From: Candidatus Saccharimonadia bacterium | GTDB lineage: Bacteria; Patescibacteriota; Saccharimonadia; Saccharimonadales; 2-12-FULL-41-12 | Assembly: GCA_023263015.1 (NCBI GenBank) | Contig: JALQXV010000053.1 | Coordinates: 1 to 16,829 of the forward strand | Direction: 5' to 3' | Length of the DNA stretch: 16,829 bases | Shown here: piece by piece, positions 1-5,957 of the stretch | Numbering within the stretch: the stretch's first letter is position 1 | Layout: the number at the start of each line of letters is the position of its first letter | Program-made: the position numbers and the translations under genes | The notes under the pieces: generated by a model | Told to the model about the DNA's origin: nothing | The model's input: only the letters and a program-made list of their open reading frames with translations | Database searches by the model: none

Positions 1-1179
1 CTTAATACTCTTATTAACTTTATTGCTATTGTCATATAATTTGGCGCTAACACTGTAATTATTCCGCAGCGATGCCATATCTAATTTGGAGCCAACAACA
101 GGGTTGTCGAACAGATCGCGGAATAGTTCCTTTTCTTCCTCTTTAAGATCGCTAATATCCTTAATAATTTCCAGTTCAAAGTTAGCTCGCTTAAACAGCG
201 ACTTTTCAGATGTCTGGTAAATCTTTATGTAGTGTCGAACCGCAAAGTCAATTAACTGTGCAGTAAAGACGGTAGTAGGTTTGTTGGCAATGCTGCCAGC
301 TACCGAGACACTACTATTTTTAGGAGGTATATATTCAGGCACGATAACTGAAAGTTCGCCGGTACGATTGGATTTACGAGAGTAACGAACAAGTATCCAA
401 ATCATCAGAGCAACCGCAGCTATAACTAGAAATACTTGCACGAAAAACCAAATACGGGAAAGTATCTCAAATAATGATGGTTGGTATGGGCTAAAGGTGT
501 TTTTTTTAAAACCAACAGCAATTGTCATGTTTTCTCGGGCGTTGAGTGACTGAACTTGTGCAACGTAGCCATTATTCGTTCTGGTAATTTCACATCTATC
601 TGTTGAGCCAGACTTACCAAAATAGCAGGCTGCGTTGTCGTTTAGGCTACTTGTAAGGTTATTTGAAACATGTAACTGAACGGTTAGTTTGCTAATTGGT
701 ACAGCCCAGTCAATACCGTTGGTGTCCCAGTAAAATTCATCTCGGTCTAGGTCTTGGTAGAACTTAGTAACATCGTGCTGGGTATATGTAATTTTATACG
801 TTTGCAGGCCGTGTACATATGTACTAGCTGAGCCTATTCTGATGACACTATTGCCATTAGAGTCGTAGGTAGTATATTCCAAACTTTTGCCGCTCGCATC
901 GGTTACTGAGTCGACGTTTAGACGAGTTGAATGGTCATCAAATGACAACGGTACTGCTCGCTCTATACCGTGGTTTTGATTAGACTGAGGGAAAACAGCT
1001 TGAATAGTCTCGACTGTTTTTAGGGTTGACCGATTCTCGGCATTTTTGTCTAAGTAATAGTCGATTTTATAATCTTGAATTTTGAAGTTGTTAACATTAG
1101 CAGCTTGAGCAGGTGGGGCAATTAACCCAAAAAGACAACTAAAACTAAGTAAAAGCGCAAGTGTACGGAGTAGTTTCAT
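1..1179 (-). CDS. DUF2207 family membrane protein, C-terminus cut by window edge
   Basis: The frame is open from the ATG at 1179 to the window edge (393 codons), so the 3' end is missing. Residues 1-26 form a signal peptide ending in an Ala-Gln-Ala cleavage-type site. A long extracytoplasmic beta-rich part follows, with YKIDYYLD, GIERAVPL and FYWDTNG motifs, as in DUF2207 predicted membrane proteins. A membrane segment lies near residues 237-258, then a basic stretch (RYSRKSNRTG) and a cytoplasmic part with EYIPPKNSS. The family is widespread and its function is unknown. The ATG directly abuts the TAA of the DUF1801 gene, and no good Shine-Dalgarno is visible, so translation is probably coupled to that gene. 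It is the last visible gene of the operon starting at 1946. Confidence 0.8.
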   Translation of the reverse strand, partial: MKLLRTLALLLSFSCLFGLIAPPAQAANVNNFKIQDYKIDYYLDKNAENRSTLKTVETIQAVFPQSNQNHGIERAVPLSFDDHSTRLNVDSVTDASGKSLEYTTYDSNGNSVIRIGSASTYVHGLQTYKITYTQHDVTKFYQDLDRDEFYWDTNGIDWAVPISKLTVQLHVSNNLTSSLNDNAACYFGKSGSTDRCEITRTNNGYVAQVQSLNARENMTIAVGFKKNTFSPYQPSLFEILSRIWFFVQVFLVIAAVALMIWILVRYSRKSNRTGELSVIVPEYIPPKNSSVSVAGSIANKPTTVFTAQLIDFAVRHYIKIYQTSEKSLFKRANFELEIIKDISDLKEEEKELFRDLFDNPVVGSKLDMASLRNNYSVSAKLYDNSNKVNKSIK

Positions 1180-1566
1180 TTAAATTCGCTCGAGCTTTCC
1201 TTTACGCTTCACGATATTCTTATAATCCCACTGAATTGTTTCGGCTTTTTGGAGCCATCGTTCTAGGTCGGCTACATCTACCTGACTAGCATCTGTATAT
1301 CGCTTCTGAGCTGCTTTAAACGTGCCTTCATTATCGAGGCCCTTTTCCTCGAAAGATTGCCCACTCCAAAAAAGTAGCTGTACGGAATCTTTTAGCTTTC
1401 CGTAACCTACAATTGGGTTACCGTTAATAAACCAAACTGGATGTCCATGCCAAACTTTGTTTTCGGTATGAGCAAGGTTGGCATGGATCTCATTACTAAG
1501 TAATTCGCAAATTGCTCGGCTGTCAGCGTCGAGCTGTTCATTGTAGGCGAGTATATCCTGATGCAT
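1180..1566 (-). CDS. DUF1801 domain protein (YdhG-like fold)
   Basis: This 128-residue protein has the length and pattern of DUF1801 proteins: an N-terminal helix, a KVWHGHPVWFINGNPIVGY strand-turn-strand core near residues 37-55, a QLLFWSGQSF strand near 63-72, and a basic C-terminus with an IQWDYKNIVKRK-type helix. The family is related to the Bacillus YdhG/frataxin-like iron chaperone fold, but a biochemical role is not established for most members. It lies 2 bases after the VOC gene and abuts the DUF2207 gene, as the middle gene of a tight minus-strand operon. Small DUF1801 and VOC proteins are often found together; no joint function can be read from the sequence. Confidence 0.85.
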   Translation of the reverse strand: MHQDILAYNEQLDADSRAICELLSNEIHANLAHTENKVWHGHPVWFINGNPIVGYGKLKDSVQLLFWSGQSFEEKGLDNEGTFKAAQKRYTDASQVDVADLERWLQKAETIQWDYKNIVKRKGKLERI

Positions 1567-1568
1567 GA

Positions 1569-1946
1569 CTATGACTTCGCTGCGTAACGGTGATGAAGCA
1601 TTAAGTCATTACCATCTGGGTCGGTAAAGAGTGCCATGTAGCAAACGCCAGTGTCAAAGGTATCACCTTGAAATACAACGCCTTTAGCTTCTAGCTCGGC
1701 TCGGGTTTTTTCGATATCTTCAACGTGCAGAGATAGGTGAGCGTTCTTTTGAGGAGCGAATGGCATTCCCATAGATTCTGGTTCCCATATGCCTAAACAC
1801 GTATTACCGAGTCTTAAGTCATATTTGCCGTGAGTATCTTTTTCTAATCCTAGAACTTCAGTATAAAATTGCAGCGATTTCTCGGAATTTTGAGTTGGTA
1901 TTCCCACGAAGTCTAAGCCAGTTATAGGGTTGTTCAAAGCGCTCAT
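1569..1946 (-). CDS. VOC (glyoxalase/bleomycin-resistance fold) family protein
   Basis: At 125 residues it is one typical VOC unit of two beta-alpha-beta-beta-beta modules. Seen: the first strand LDFVGIPTQN (residues 11-20), the helix SLQFYTEVLGL (24-34), the second-module strand HLSLHVEDIEK (70-80), and the hallmark FTDPDGN near 107-113. The position that usually carries the metal-binding Glu after DPDGN is Met116, so canonical divalent-metal catalysis is doubtful. The protein may instead be a binding member of the superfamily. The ATG at 1946 is supported by an AGGAG Shine-Dalgarno about six bases upstream. It is the first gene of the operon with the DUF1801 and DUF2207 genes. The substrate is unknown. 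Confidence 0.85.
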   Translation of the reverse strand: MSALNNPITGLDFVGIPTQNSEKSLQFYTEVLGLEKDTHGKYDLRLGNTCLGIWEPESMGMPFAPQKNAHLSLHVEDIEKTRAELEAKGVVFQGDTFDTGVCYMALFTDPDGNDLMLHHRYAAKS

Positions 1947-1960
1947 ATGATCTCCTAAGT

Positions 1961-1985
1961 TATAACAATACTACGTATAACAATA
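1961..1985. repeat. Two direct 10-bp repeats upstream of the VOC operon
   Basis: TATAACAATA occurs exactly at 1961-1970 and 1976-1985 on the plus strand, 15 bp apart, just upstream of the Shine-Dalgarno of the minus-strand operon. On the minus strand the copies read TATTGTTATA and supply -10-like hexamers (TATTGT, TATAAC). They may be a tandem operator or overlapping promoter elements; the AT-rich composition allows coincidence. Confidence 0.35.
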
Positions 1986-2016
1986 GCAAAGTATTGCCCG
2001 ATAGCTGTAATGATTT

Positions 2017-2814
2017 TTACTGTACTGACGAGTCGCCGCGTGGGATCAAAACAGTCTTGCCAAGTTCATGCAAAACATCATATTTTTCGATTGAGTAATC
2101 CTTGTATGAACTTACCATTTTAGTTGCCTCGGTGTGTCTTCGGTCTTTAGAGATTTCTCGGGCTGCGTCGGCGTTTTCCCATAAGCAAAACGACAATGCC
2201 CGACCAAAGGAGTCTGGCGTGCCGCCAAAGTAATAAATTAACGCCGGAGACTCTTGTGCGGCAATATGGGCACGCCTATCGTGATCTTGCAGAGCCTGGC
2301 GGTCGGCATCATCCTTGAGCTCGGAGCGAAACACAACTAAGTATGCAGCTGCACTGCTTGGGCCTCGTCTTTGATGCGCTTGGCCAACGATGCTATCCCA
2401 ATCAAAAGCCTCGTCAATCGGTAATTGTGCATAGTTCGGCTGTAAAGGGGTGATTGTTAGCGCATCTTCATGATTAACGGGTTTTATGTCAAACGCAGGG
2501 TTTTGACCATTTAATCGTAGCTGAACATTTTTAACGCCAGTTTCGGTTTGAATGTCTATGTATATCGATAATCCTGCCAATGAACCAGCCCATATAGCAA
2601 TTGCATCTCGATCAAATGTTCCAGTAATGTTACCTTCGCCGCTAGGGTTAGTTTGCGTTAGTTCGAAGCGCTGGTGGGCTGCCCAGACTTCTTCGGCCGA
2701 GTCTCGTAGTTCGTCAATATCGTCTCCCATTGGTCGATCGAGTAGTCGAGTATAGTAGTCGACAATTGGTGCAGCATTATTATGTAATTCGGGTGCTATT
2801 TCTAAATTTTCCAT
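2017..2814 (-). CDS. Unknown protein with dimeric alpha/beta-barrel-like C-terminal domain
   Basis: This is a 265-residue soluble protein. Residues 1-60 look helical and 70-125 contain strands. Residues about 155-248 resemble a monooxygenase-type (ABM-like) ferredoxin-fold domain: AAYLVVFRSELK as first strand, a D/H-rich helix, LIYYFGG, LSFCLWENADAARE, and SSYKDYSIEKYDV as last strand. Related domains appear in uncharacterised bacterial proteins; the reaction, if any, is unknown. An AGGAAA Shine-Dalgarno precedes the ATG. The gene sits behind a cysteine-rich leader peptide and an intrinsic terminator (2831-2947), so its transcription probably depends on read-through. The protein has one cysteine (Cys210), so the link to cysteine is not obvious from its composition. 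The domain call is moderate; the gene itself is secure. Confidence 0.75.
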   Translation of the reverse strand: MENLEIAPELHNNAAPIVDYYTRLLDRPMGDDIDELRDSAEEVWAAHQRFELTQTNPSGEGNITGTFDRDAIAIWAGSLAGLSIYIDIQTETGVKNVQLRLNGQNPAFDIKPVNHEDALTITPLQPNYAQLPIDEAFDWDSIVGQAHQRRGPSSAAAYLVVFRSELKDDADRQALQDHDRRAHIAAQESPALIYYFGGTPDSFGRALSFCLWENADAAREISKDRRHTEATKMVSSYKDYSIEKYDVLHELGKTVLIPRGDSSVQ

Positions 2815-2830
2815 GGTGTTTTCCTAGAAT

Positions 2831-2857
2831 TAAAAAGAGCCTCATTTTGGTTGAGGC
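2831..2857 (-). terminator. Intrinsic terminator (attenuator) in leader of the 265-aa gene
   Basis: On the minus strand GCCTCA (2857-2852) pairs with TGAGGC (2844-2839) around a 7-base loop. TCTTTTTA follows at once, giving a rho-independent terminator. It lies 17 bases before the ATG at 2814 and 25 bases after the stop of the leader peptide, so it would stop transcription before the gene. This is the expected position of an attenuator. CCTTA just upstream can pair, with one G-U, to TGAGG and is a possible competing partner. Confidence 0.7.
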
Positions 2858-2881
2858 CCTAAGGTTGATGTGCAAAAAAAA

Positions 2882-2947
2882 CTATACGCTACAACAAGCT
2901 GTTGGGCAGCTCGTACAACACATCATGTTTTTATTTTGGATCTTCAT
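2882..2947 (-). CDS. Cysteine-rich leader peptide
   Basis: A short frame ends at TAG (2884-2882). From the ATG at 2947 it gives 21 residues; from the internal ATG at 2926 it gives 14: MMCCTSCPTACCSV. Five of the last 12 residues are Cys, including two tandem Cys-Cys pairs (codons at 2920-2915 and 2896-2891). A near-consensus promoter places +1 about one base before the ATG at 2947, so leaderless translation is likely; there is no convincing Shine-Dalgarno. The intrinsic terminator lies between this frame and the next gene. Known amino-acid attenuators, including the Cys-rich uORFs described in mycobacteria, have this kind of design. A cysteine-sensing role is inferred. Which ATG is used is open; an in-frame TAA lies seven codons upstream. 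Confidence 0.6.
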   Translation of the reverse strand: MKIQNKNMMCCTSCPTACCSV

Positions 2948-2954
2948 TGCGCTA

Positions 2955-2983
2955 ACAATACCAACTTACAATTTATGCGTCAA
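2955..2983 (-). promoter_or_regulatory. Sigma70-type promoter of the Cys leader
   Basis: On the minus strand TTGACG (2983-2978) and TATTGT (2960-2955) are separated by exactly 17 bases. Predicted +1 is near 2948, one base before the leader ATG at 2947. It lies directly behind the 3' end of the HEAT-like gene, so the leader is an independent transcription unit. Confidence 0.6.
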
Positions 2984-2989
2984 ATAGAT

Positions 2990-3532
2990 TTACATAAGTT
3001 CGCTAAGCAGCTTGCTGGCTTTTTTTGCGACAGATTTTGATGAATGCTTTTGCTGCAAGATAAAAATTTCCCGCATCTTCTCGGCCGTGTAATGCCCTTG
3101 ATCGGTAAAGTATTTGAGTGCTGTCATTGCGTTAGCGGCTACAATCCAGTCAACATCCGTTGTCGATAGAATGCTTTCAAGCCATAAGATTACGGTAGCT
3201 CGTTGAGAGTCTGATAAGTCTACCTGAGTGTATATTTGAGCCAAATGCCACTGGATCGATGGCTGGGGATCGTTATTAAGCCCCAGAATAAACGTATCAG
3301 TATATGGTTCCACCCAATTGGGGTGAAGCCGACAAATCTTCTCCATCGCATCGGCTGCTCTCATTTTAATCCAATCATCGTCGTTGAGCATGCAACTATA
3401 CAACTCGTCTAACCGGTCATGATTGCTCAGTACGGCTTCGATGACTTCACCGACTCTGCCGAGTGAATTTGTTTTTCCGCCTTCGGCAAGCATGACATTA
3501 AATGGCTCATTCATATAGGTATCATAGTACAT
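2990..3532 (-). CDS. HEAT-repeat-like helical protein
   Basis: This 180-residue, all-helical protein has repeated helix pairs of the HEAT/ARM type: DDDWIKMRAADAMEKICRLH, then DPQPSIQWHLAQIYTQV, then DVDWIVAANAMTALKYFTD, each about 35-40 residues apart. The Trp-x-x-x-x-Ala-Ala-x-Ala-Met pattern recurs at the first and third helix pair. HEAT-like proteins of this size are usually protein- or nucleic-acid-binding scaffolds; catalytic residues are not evident. The ATG at 3532 is preceded by a modest GGGA; the Met at residue 7 (3514) is an alternative start with poorer context. No specific partner can be named. Confidence 0.7.
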   Translation of the reverse strand: MYYDTYMNEPFNVMLAEGGKTNSLGRVGEVIEAVLSNHDRLDELYSCMLNDDDWIKMRAADAMEKICRLHPNWVEPYTDTFILGLNNDPQPSIQWHLAQIYTQVDLSDSQRATVILWLESILSTTDVDWIVAANAMTALKYFTDQGHYTAEKMREIFILQQKHSSKSVAKKASKLLSELM

Positions 3533-3579
3533 TTGATCCCAGATAGGCTAAAGCAATCAATATACATAATTTGATTATT

Positions 3580-3624
3580 AATAATTATAATAATTACATT
3601 TCTTTACGAATTATTGTAATTATT
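3580..3624. repeat. 16-bp AT-rich inverted repeat between divergent genes
   Basis: The arms 3580-3595 (AATAATTATAATAATT) and 3609-3624 (AATTATTGTAATTATT) match at 15 of 16 positions. The one exception would be a G-U pair in RNA. The spacer is 13 bases. It lies between the HEAT-like gene (minus) and the plus-strand genes. Its right arm overlaps the -35 box of the promoter at 3614-3642, which fits an operator. AT-rich low complexity is the alternative explanation. Confidence 0.5.
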
Positions 3625-3642
3625 TATCAGATTAGATATATT
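3614..3642 (+). promoter_or_regulatory. Sigma70-type promoter
   Basis: TTGTAA (3614-3619) and TATATT (3637-3642) have a 17-base spacer. Predicted +1 is near 3649. It would transcribe the putative 24-codon frame at 3654 and, about 160 bases later, the membrane-protein gene at 3809. Confidence 0.5.
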
Positions 3643-3653
3643 ATTTGTATATT

Positions 3654-3728
3654 ATGACATTACCATTTAATACACTTGAGCAATTCCAGCTCCGTACAAA
3701 CGGTGTATTCTTTGGTGGTCGCGCGTAG
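3654..3728 (+). CDS. Possible 24-aa small ORF or leader
   Basis: ATG to TAG encodes 24 residues beginning MTLPFNTLEQF and ending GVFFGGRA. It starts about five bases after the predicted +1 of the promoter at 3614-3642, like other near-leaderless starts in this window. No Shine-Dalgarno is seen. It is not enriched in a single amino acid, so a classical attenuator is not indicated. The stretch 3669-3709 also contains nested complementary segments (AATACA/TGTATT, GAGC/GCTC, CCGT/ACGG) and may be structured RNA rather than coding. Confidence 0.25.
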   Translation: MTLPFNTLEQFQLRTNGVFFGGRA

Positions 3729-3765
3729 CAGCGTTCCTATTCTTTTAACTATTCCAAATACCCTA

Positions 3766-3781
3766 ACTCACCCATGTGAGT
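3766..3781 (+). other. Stem-loop in leader of the 124-aa membrane protein gene
   Basis: ACTCAC (3766-3771) and GTGAGT (3776-3781) form a perfect 6-bp hairpin with a CCAT loop, 27 bases before the ATG at 3809. No T-run follows, so it is not a terminator. It also contains the GTG that would give a longer frame, which argues against that start. Confidence 0.4.
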
Positions 3782-3808
3782 GTTCATGTAATACGAAAGA
3801 GAATAGAG

Positions 3809-4183
3809 ATGAATGACTTTGAAAAAATTGTTAATCACGAAAAAAATAAATTAGATAAACCCAGCTTGCGAGACAGATGGGAAATGAGGCTGAATGACCT
3901 GTTAGCCGATGAGCCAAGAATGTGGAAGCGTTACTTCACTGCCTACGCAGCAGTATCAATATTGGCTGTCGGTGCAGCAGTGGTTTACGAGGAAGTTACC
4001 CCCGATTCGTATCAGGAAAAACTTGAAAGGCAGTATGACAAATTTCTGGAGTGTGCTAGCACACAGGACTTAAACGATGTGAAGTTGCGCATAGCGTTTC
4101 CGGAGCATCCGGTTGACGAAGCAGTACTTGCACGAATTGATCAATGTCGACAGGAGCATCCCATGCCTCAAAAAGAAAAGTAG
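3809..4183 (+). CDS. Small single-span membrane protein of unknown function
   Basis: This 124-residue protein has a charged N-terminal part (residues 1-41, containing LRDRWEMRLNDLL), one hydrophobic segment at about 42-60 (YFTAYAAVSILAVGAAVVY), and a charged C-terminal part with two Cys (82, 113) and helical character. The orientation is uncertain. The ATG at 3809 was preferred to the in-frame GTG at 3776 because AAGAGA lies a suitable distance upstream, while the GTG is inside a hairpin and has no Shine-Dalgarno. I do not recognise the family. The transcript probably starts near 3649, leaving a roughly 160-base leader. Confidence 0.65.
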   Translation: MNDFEKIVNHEKNKLDKPSLRDRWEMRLNDLLADEPRMWKRYFTAYAAVSILAVGAAVVYEEVTPDSYQEKLERQYDKFLECASTQDLNDVKLRIAFPEHPVDEAVLARIDQCRQEHPMPQKEK

Positions 4184-4196
4184 TACAATTACATGC

Positions 4197-4943
4197 ATGG
4201 AACCCTATGTAGTTTTACTTCGCGGCGTGAATGTTGGTGGTAAGAGTAAAGTCCCAATGGCTGAATTGCGAAAGTGCTTAACGCAACTTGGGTTCAGAAA
4301 TGTTTCAACCTATATTGCCAGTGGCAATGTGCTACTGCAGTCAGACAAGCCAGCGAGTCAGGTTGCAAAAATAATTCAAGAAATGCTACCACAAAACTTT
4401 AAACTCGATACTAAGCAGGCTAAAGTTTTAGTACTGACACAGGATCAGCTTGCACACACCATAACGAACAAGCCGTCCGGTTTTGGCGAGCAACCCAACA
4501 AGTTCCATAGTGACGCTATTTTTTTGATTGATGTTAGCGAAGACGAAGCGATGGCAGTATTCCGGCCGCGTGAAGGCGTAGATACTGTTTGGAAAGGCAA
4601 TGGTGTCATTTATTCTCAGCGTTTATCCGCCGAACGAACCAAAAGCCGCCTTAACAAAATAGTCGGCACTGTGCCATATCAATCTATGACTATCCGTAGT
4701 TGGAATACGACACAAAAGTTGCTTGCCTTGATCACAGAAATGTCTCTAGCGCCTAGTGATGATTTCCCGAAGGAAATTGGAAAAGTTGCTGCGCGAGAGT
4801 TGGGTGTTAATGGTATCAATAATCTTAAAGATATTGTTAACTATTCAGAAGCTGAATTGCTCGCTATTCACGGTGTTGGTCCTAAGGCTGTTAAAATAAT
4901 TAAAGAAGTGCTACAAAAACAAGGCGCGTCGCTAAAGGGTTAA
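4197..4943 (+). CDS. DUF1697 protein with C-terminal helix-hairpin-helix domain
   Basis: This is a 248-residue protein. Residues 1-175 are a full DUF1697 domain, with the hallmarks VVLLRGVNVGGKSKVPMAEL (5-24), LGFRNVSTYIASGNVLLQS (31-49) and RLNKIVGTVPYQSMTIRSWNT near 151-171. Residues about 188-240 are a separate helix-hairpin-helix module, with FPKEIGKVAARELGVNGI, then YSEAELLAIHGVGPKAVKIIKE. It resembles the HhH of RNA polymerase alpha-CTD-like DNA-binding segments. DUF1697 function is unknown; the HhH suggests nucleic-acid binding, which is inference. The ATG at 4197 begins the conserved domain; a longer frame from 4113 overlaps the previous gene and is less likely. TACAAT at 4184-4189 would place +1 at about the ATG, implying leaderless translation. 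It forms an operon with the DUF2200 gene 3 bases downstream. Confidence 0.85.
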   Translation: MEPYVVLLRGVNVGGKSKVPMAELRKCLTQLGFRNVSTYIASGNVLLQSDKPASQVAKIIQEMLPQNFKLDTKQAKVLVLTQDQLAHTITNKPSGFGEQPNKFHSDAIFLIDVSEDEAMAVFRPREGVDTVWKGNGVIYSQRLSAERTKSRLNKIVGTVPYQSMTIRSWNTTQKLLALITEMSLAPSDDFPKEIGKVAARELGVNGINNLKDIVNYSEAELLAIHGVGPKAVKIIKEVLQKQGASLKG

Positions 4944-4946
4944 TAA

Positions 4947-5306
4947 ATGTCTCACCGAGTGTATTCTATAAGTTTTGCGCGTATCTATCCGCTCTATATT
5001 ACTAAGGCCGAACGCAAAGGCCGAACCAAAGCAGAAGTTGATCAGATCATACGCTGGTTGACTGGTTATAGTGATAAGGAATTGCAGAAACATATTGAAG
5101 CCGAGACTAGTTTTGAAGAATTTTTCAATCAAGCCAAGAACATTAATCCGCTACGACGTTTAATAACTGGTGTTGTTTGTGGGATACGTGTTGAAGATAT
5201 CGAAGAACCAATGATGCAGGAAATTCGCTATTTAGACAAGCTAATTGACGAACTTGCTAAGGGCAAAACAATGGATAAAATTTTACGGAGCGAACCTACT
5301 AAATAG
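4947..5306 (+). CDS. DUF2200 family protein
   Basis: At 119 residues it matches DUF2200 proteins over its whole length: an N-terminal [21 protein letters not shown] (residues 10-30), an IIRWLTGYS segment (34-42), then SFEEFFNQA and [41 protein letters not shown] split over residues about 55-107. The family is small, soluble and widespread in bacteria; the function is unknown. AAGGG lies eight bases before the ATG, inside the end of the preceding gene, so the two are co-transcribed. The last 8 bases overlap the 3' end of the convergent gene at 5299. Confidence 0.85.
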   Translation: MSHRVYSISFARIYPLYITKAERKGRTKAEVDQIIRWLTGYSDKELQKHIEAETSFEEFFNQAKNINPLRRLITGVVCGIRVEDIEEPMMQEIRYLDKLIDELAKGKTMDKILRSEPTK

Positions 5307-5565
5307 CTGGTAGAGTGGGCTTTACGCTGGCGTTAAGAATGTCGTCCTCTACGGCTAGATATAACATTGCAGTCGTGTCATACAACGCAACGTAATCTGC
5401 TAAATTGTTCCTAACATCTTTGGCGGCTGCTAATCGCATCGTTACAGCGCCGAGCGCAATGCTATCTTGCTCGGGGGTTAAAGGACGGGGCAAGCAACCG
5501 GCCGCTTCGTGGTACATCTGATTATATAGTTGGCGTTCAAGCTTAAAAGCTTCGTGCGCATTCAT
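5299..5565 (-). CDS. Small hypothetical protein
   Basis: From the ATG at 5565 this gives 88 residues: [23 protein letters not shown], then a proline-containing turn and a mostly helical remainder ([19 protein letters not shown]). No known domain was recognised. A longer frame would begin at 5583. However, a near-consensus promoter (5572-5600) puts +1 on the A of the ATG at 5565, so the shorter, leaderless start is preferred. The 3' end overlaps the convergent DUF2200 gene by 8 bases. Confidence 0.6.
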   Translation of the reverse strand: MNAHEAFKLERQLYNQMYHEAAGCLPRPLTPEQDSIALGAVTMRLAAAKDVRNNLADYVALYDTTAMLYLAVEDDILNASVKPTLPAI

Positions 5566-5571
5566 TATATT

Positions 5572-5600
5572 ATTATAACACAAAAATTACTTATATTCAA
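5572..5600 (-). promoter_or_regulatory. Near-consensus promoter giving a leaderless start
   Basis: On the minus strand TTGAAT (5600-5595) is followed by 17 bases and TATAAT (5577-5572), with an extended -10 TGT directly before it. Six bases (AATATA) separate the -10 box from the ATG at 5565, so +1 coincides with the start codon. Confidence 0.7.
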
Positions 5601-5612
5601 ACTTACACCGAA

Positions 5613-5870
5613 CTAATGGGGGTAAACCATACCTCGCACTAAATGCGGACTATTCGGCAGAATATCCCATGCCGGCGGCCCTGGCATATATGCCATGCGT
5701 GAATCGAATGTCTTAACGGCCTGATTGCCGAGTGTTTGAGCTATTTCTGTAGGTTGCATATCAGGTGTAGACTCGGTACTATCCTGACCGCCGTGTATCA
5801 ACGTTAGATGCGGTACAAACTGCACTATGCGTTCAATTTCTGTATCTAATTCAGCATTTGGAGTAGCCAT
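5613..5870 (-). CDS. Small hypothetical protein, proline-rich C-terminus
   Basis: This 85-residue frame runs from ATG at 5870 to TAG. The N-terminal third is likely helix-strand (ELDTEIERIVQFVPHLTLIHGG); the C-terminus is rich in Pro, Met and aromatics (YMPGPPAWDILPNSP). No signal peptide, membrane span or known motif was seen. No Shine-Dalgarno is visible, but an extended -10 promoter (5881-5909) places +1 about four bases before the ATG. It is divergent from the PurN-like gene. The function is unknown. Confidence 0.5.
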   Translation of the reverse strand: MATPNAELDTEIERIVQFVPHLTLIHGGQDSTESTPDMQPTEIAQTLGNQAVKTFDSRMAYMPGPPAWDILPNSPHLVRGMVYPH

Positions 5871-5874
5871 GGTT

Positions 5875-5890
5875 ATGCTTATTTAAGCAT
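5875..5890. promoter_or_regulatory. 16-bp palindrome, possible operator
   Basis: ATGCTTA, TT, TAAGCAT is a perfect 7-2-7 inverted repeat between the divergent genes ending their starts at 5870 and 5958. It covers the -10 box of the minus-strand promoter. This is the size and position of a dimeric repressor site; no regulator gene is adjacent. Confidence 0.45.
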
Positions 5891-5909
5891 GCTGCAAACT
5901 GTTTCGCAA
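5881..5909 (-). promoter_or_regulatory. Promoter of the 85-aa gene
   Basis: TTGCGA (5909-5904), a 17-base spacer, and TTAAAT (5886-5881) preceded by an extended -10 TGC, on the minus strand. Predicted +1 is about four bases before the ATG at 5870. Confidence 0.5.
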
Positions 5910-5919
5910 TTGTTAAAAG

Positions 5920-5947
5920 TTGCCAATATATTTGGCATGTTTATAAT
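5920..5947 (+). promoter_or_regulatory. Promoter of the PurN-like gene
   Basis: TTGCCA (5920-5925) and TATAAT (5942-5947) are 16 bases apart. Predicted +1 near 5954 leaves about four bases before the ATG at 5958 and lies downstream of the other in-frame ATGs at 5889, 5937 and 5946, which decides the start. Confidence 0.65.
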
Positions 5948-5957
5948 GGTGCACAAT

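Noticed and set aside
2730..2987. 85-codon plus-strand frame over the leader region
   Set aside because: It runs antisense across the start of the 265-residue gene, the terminator and the Cys leader, and shows no family resemblance or Shine-Dalgarno.
3776..3808. GTG start extending the 124-residue membrane protein by 11 residues
   Set aside because: The GTG lies in a hairpin without a Shine-Dalgarno, and the ATG at 3809 has better context.
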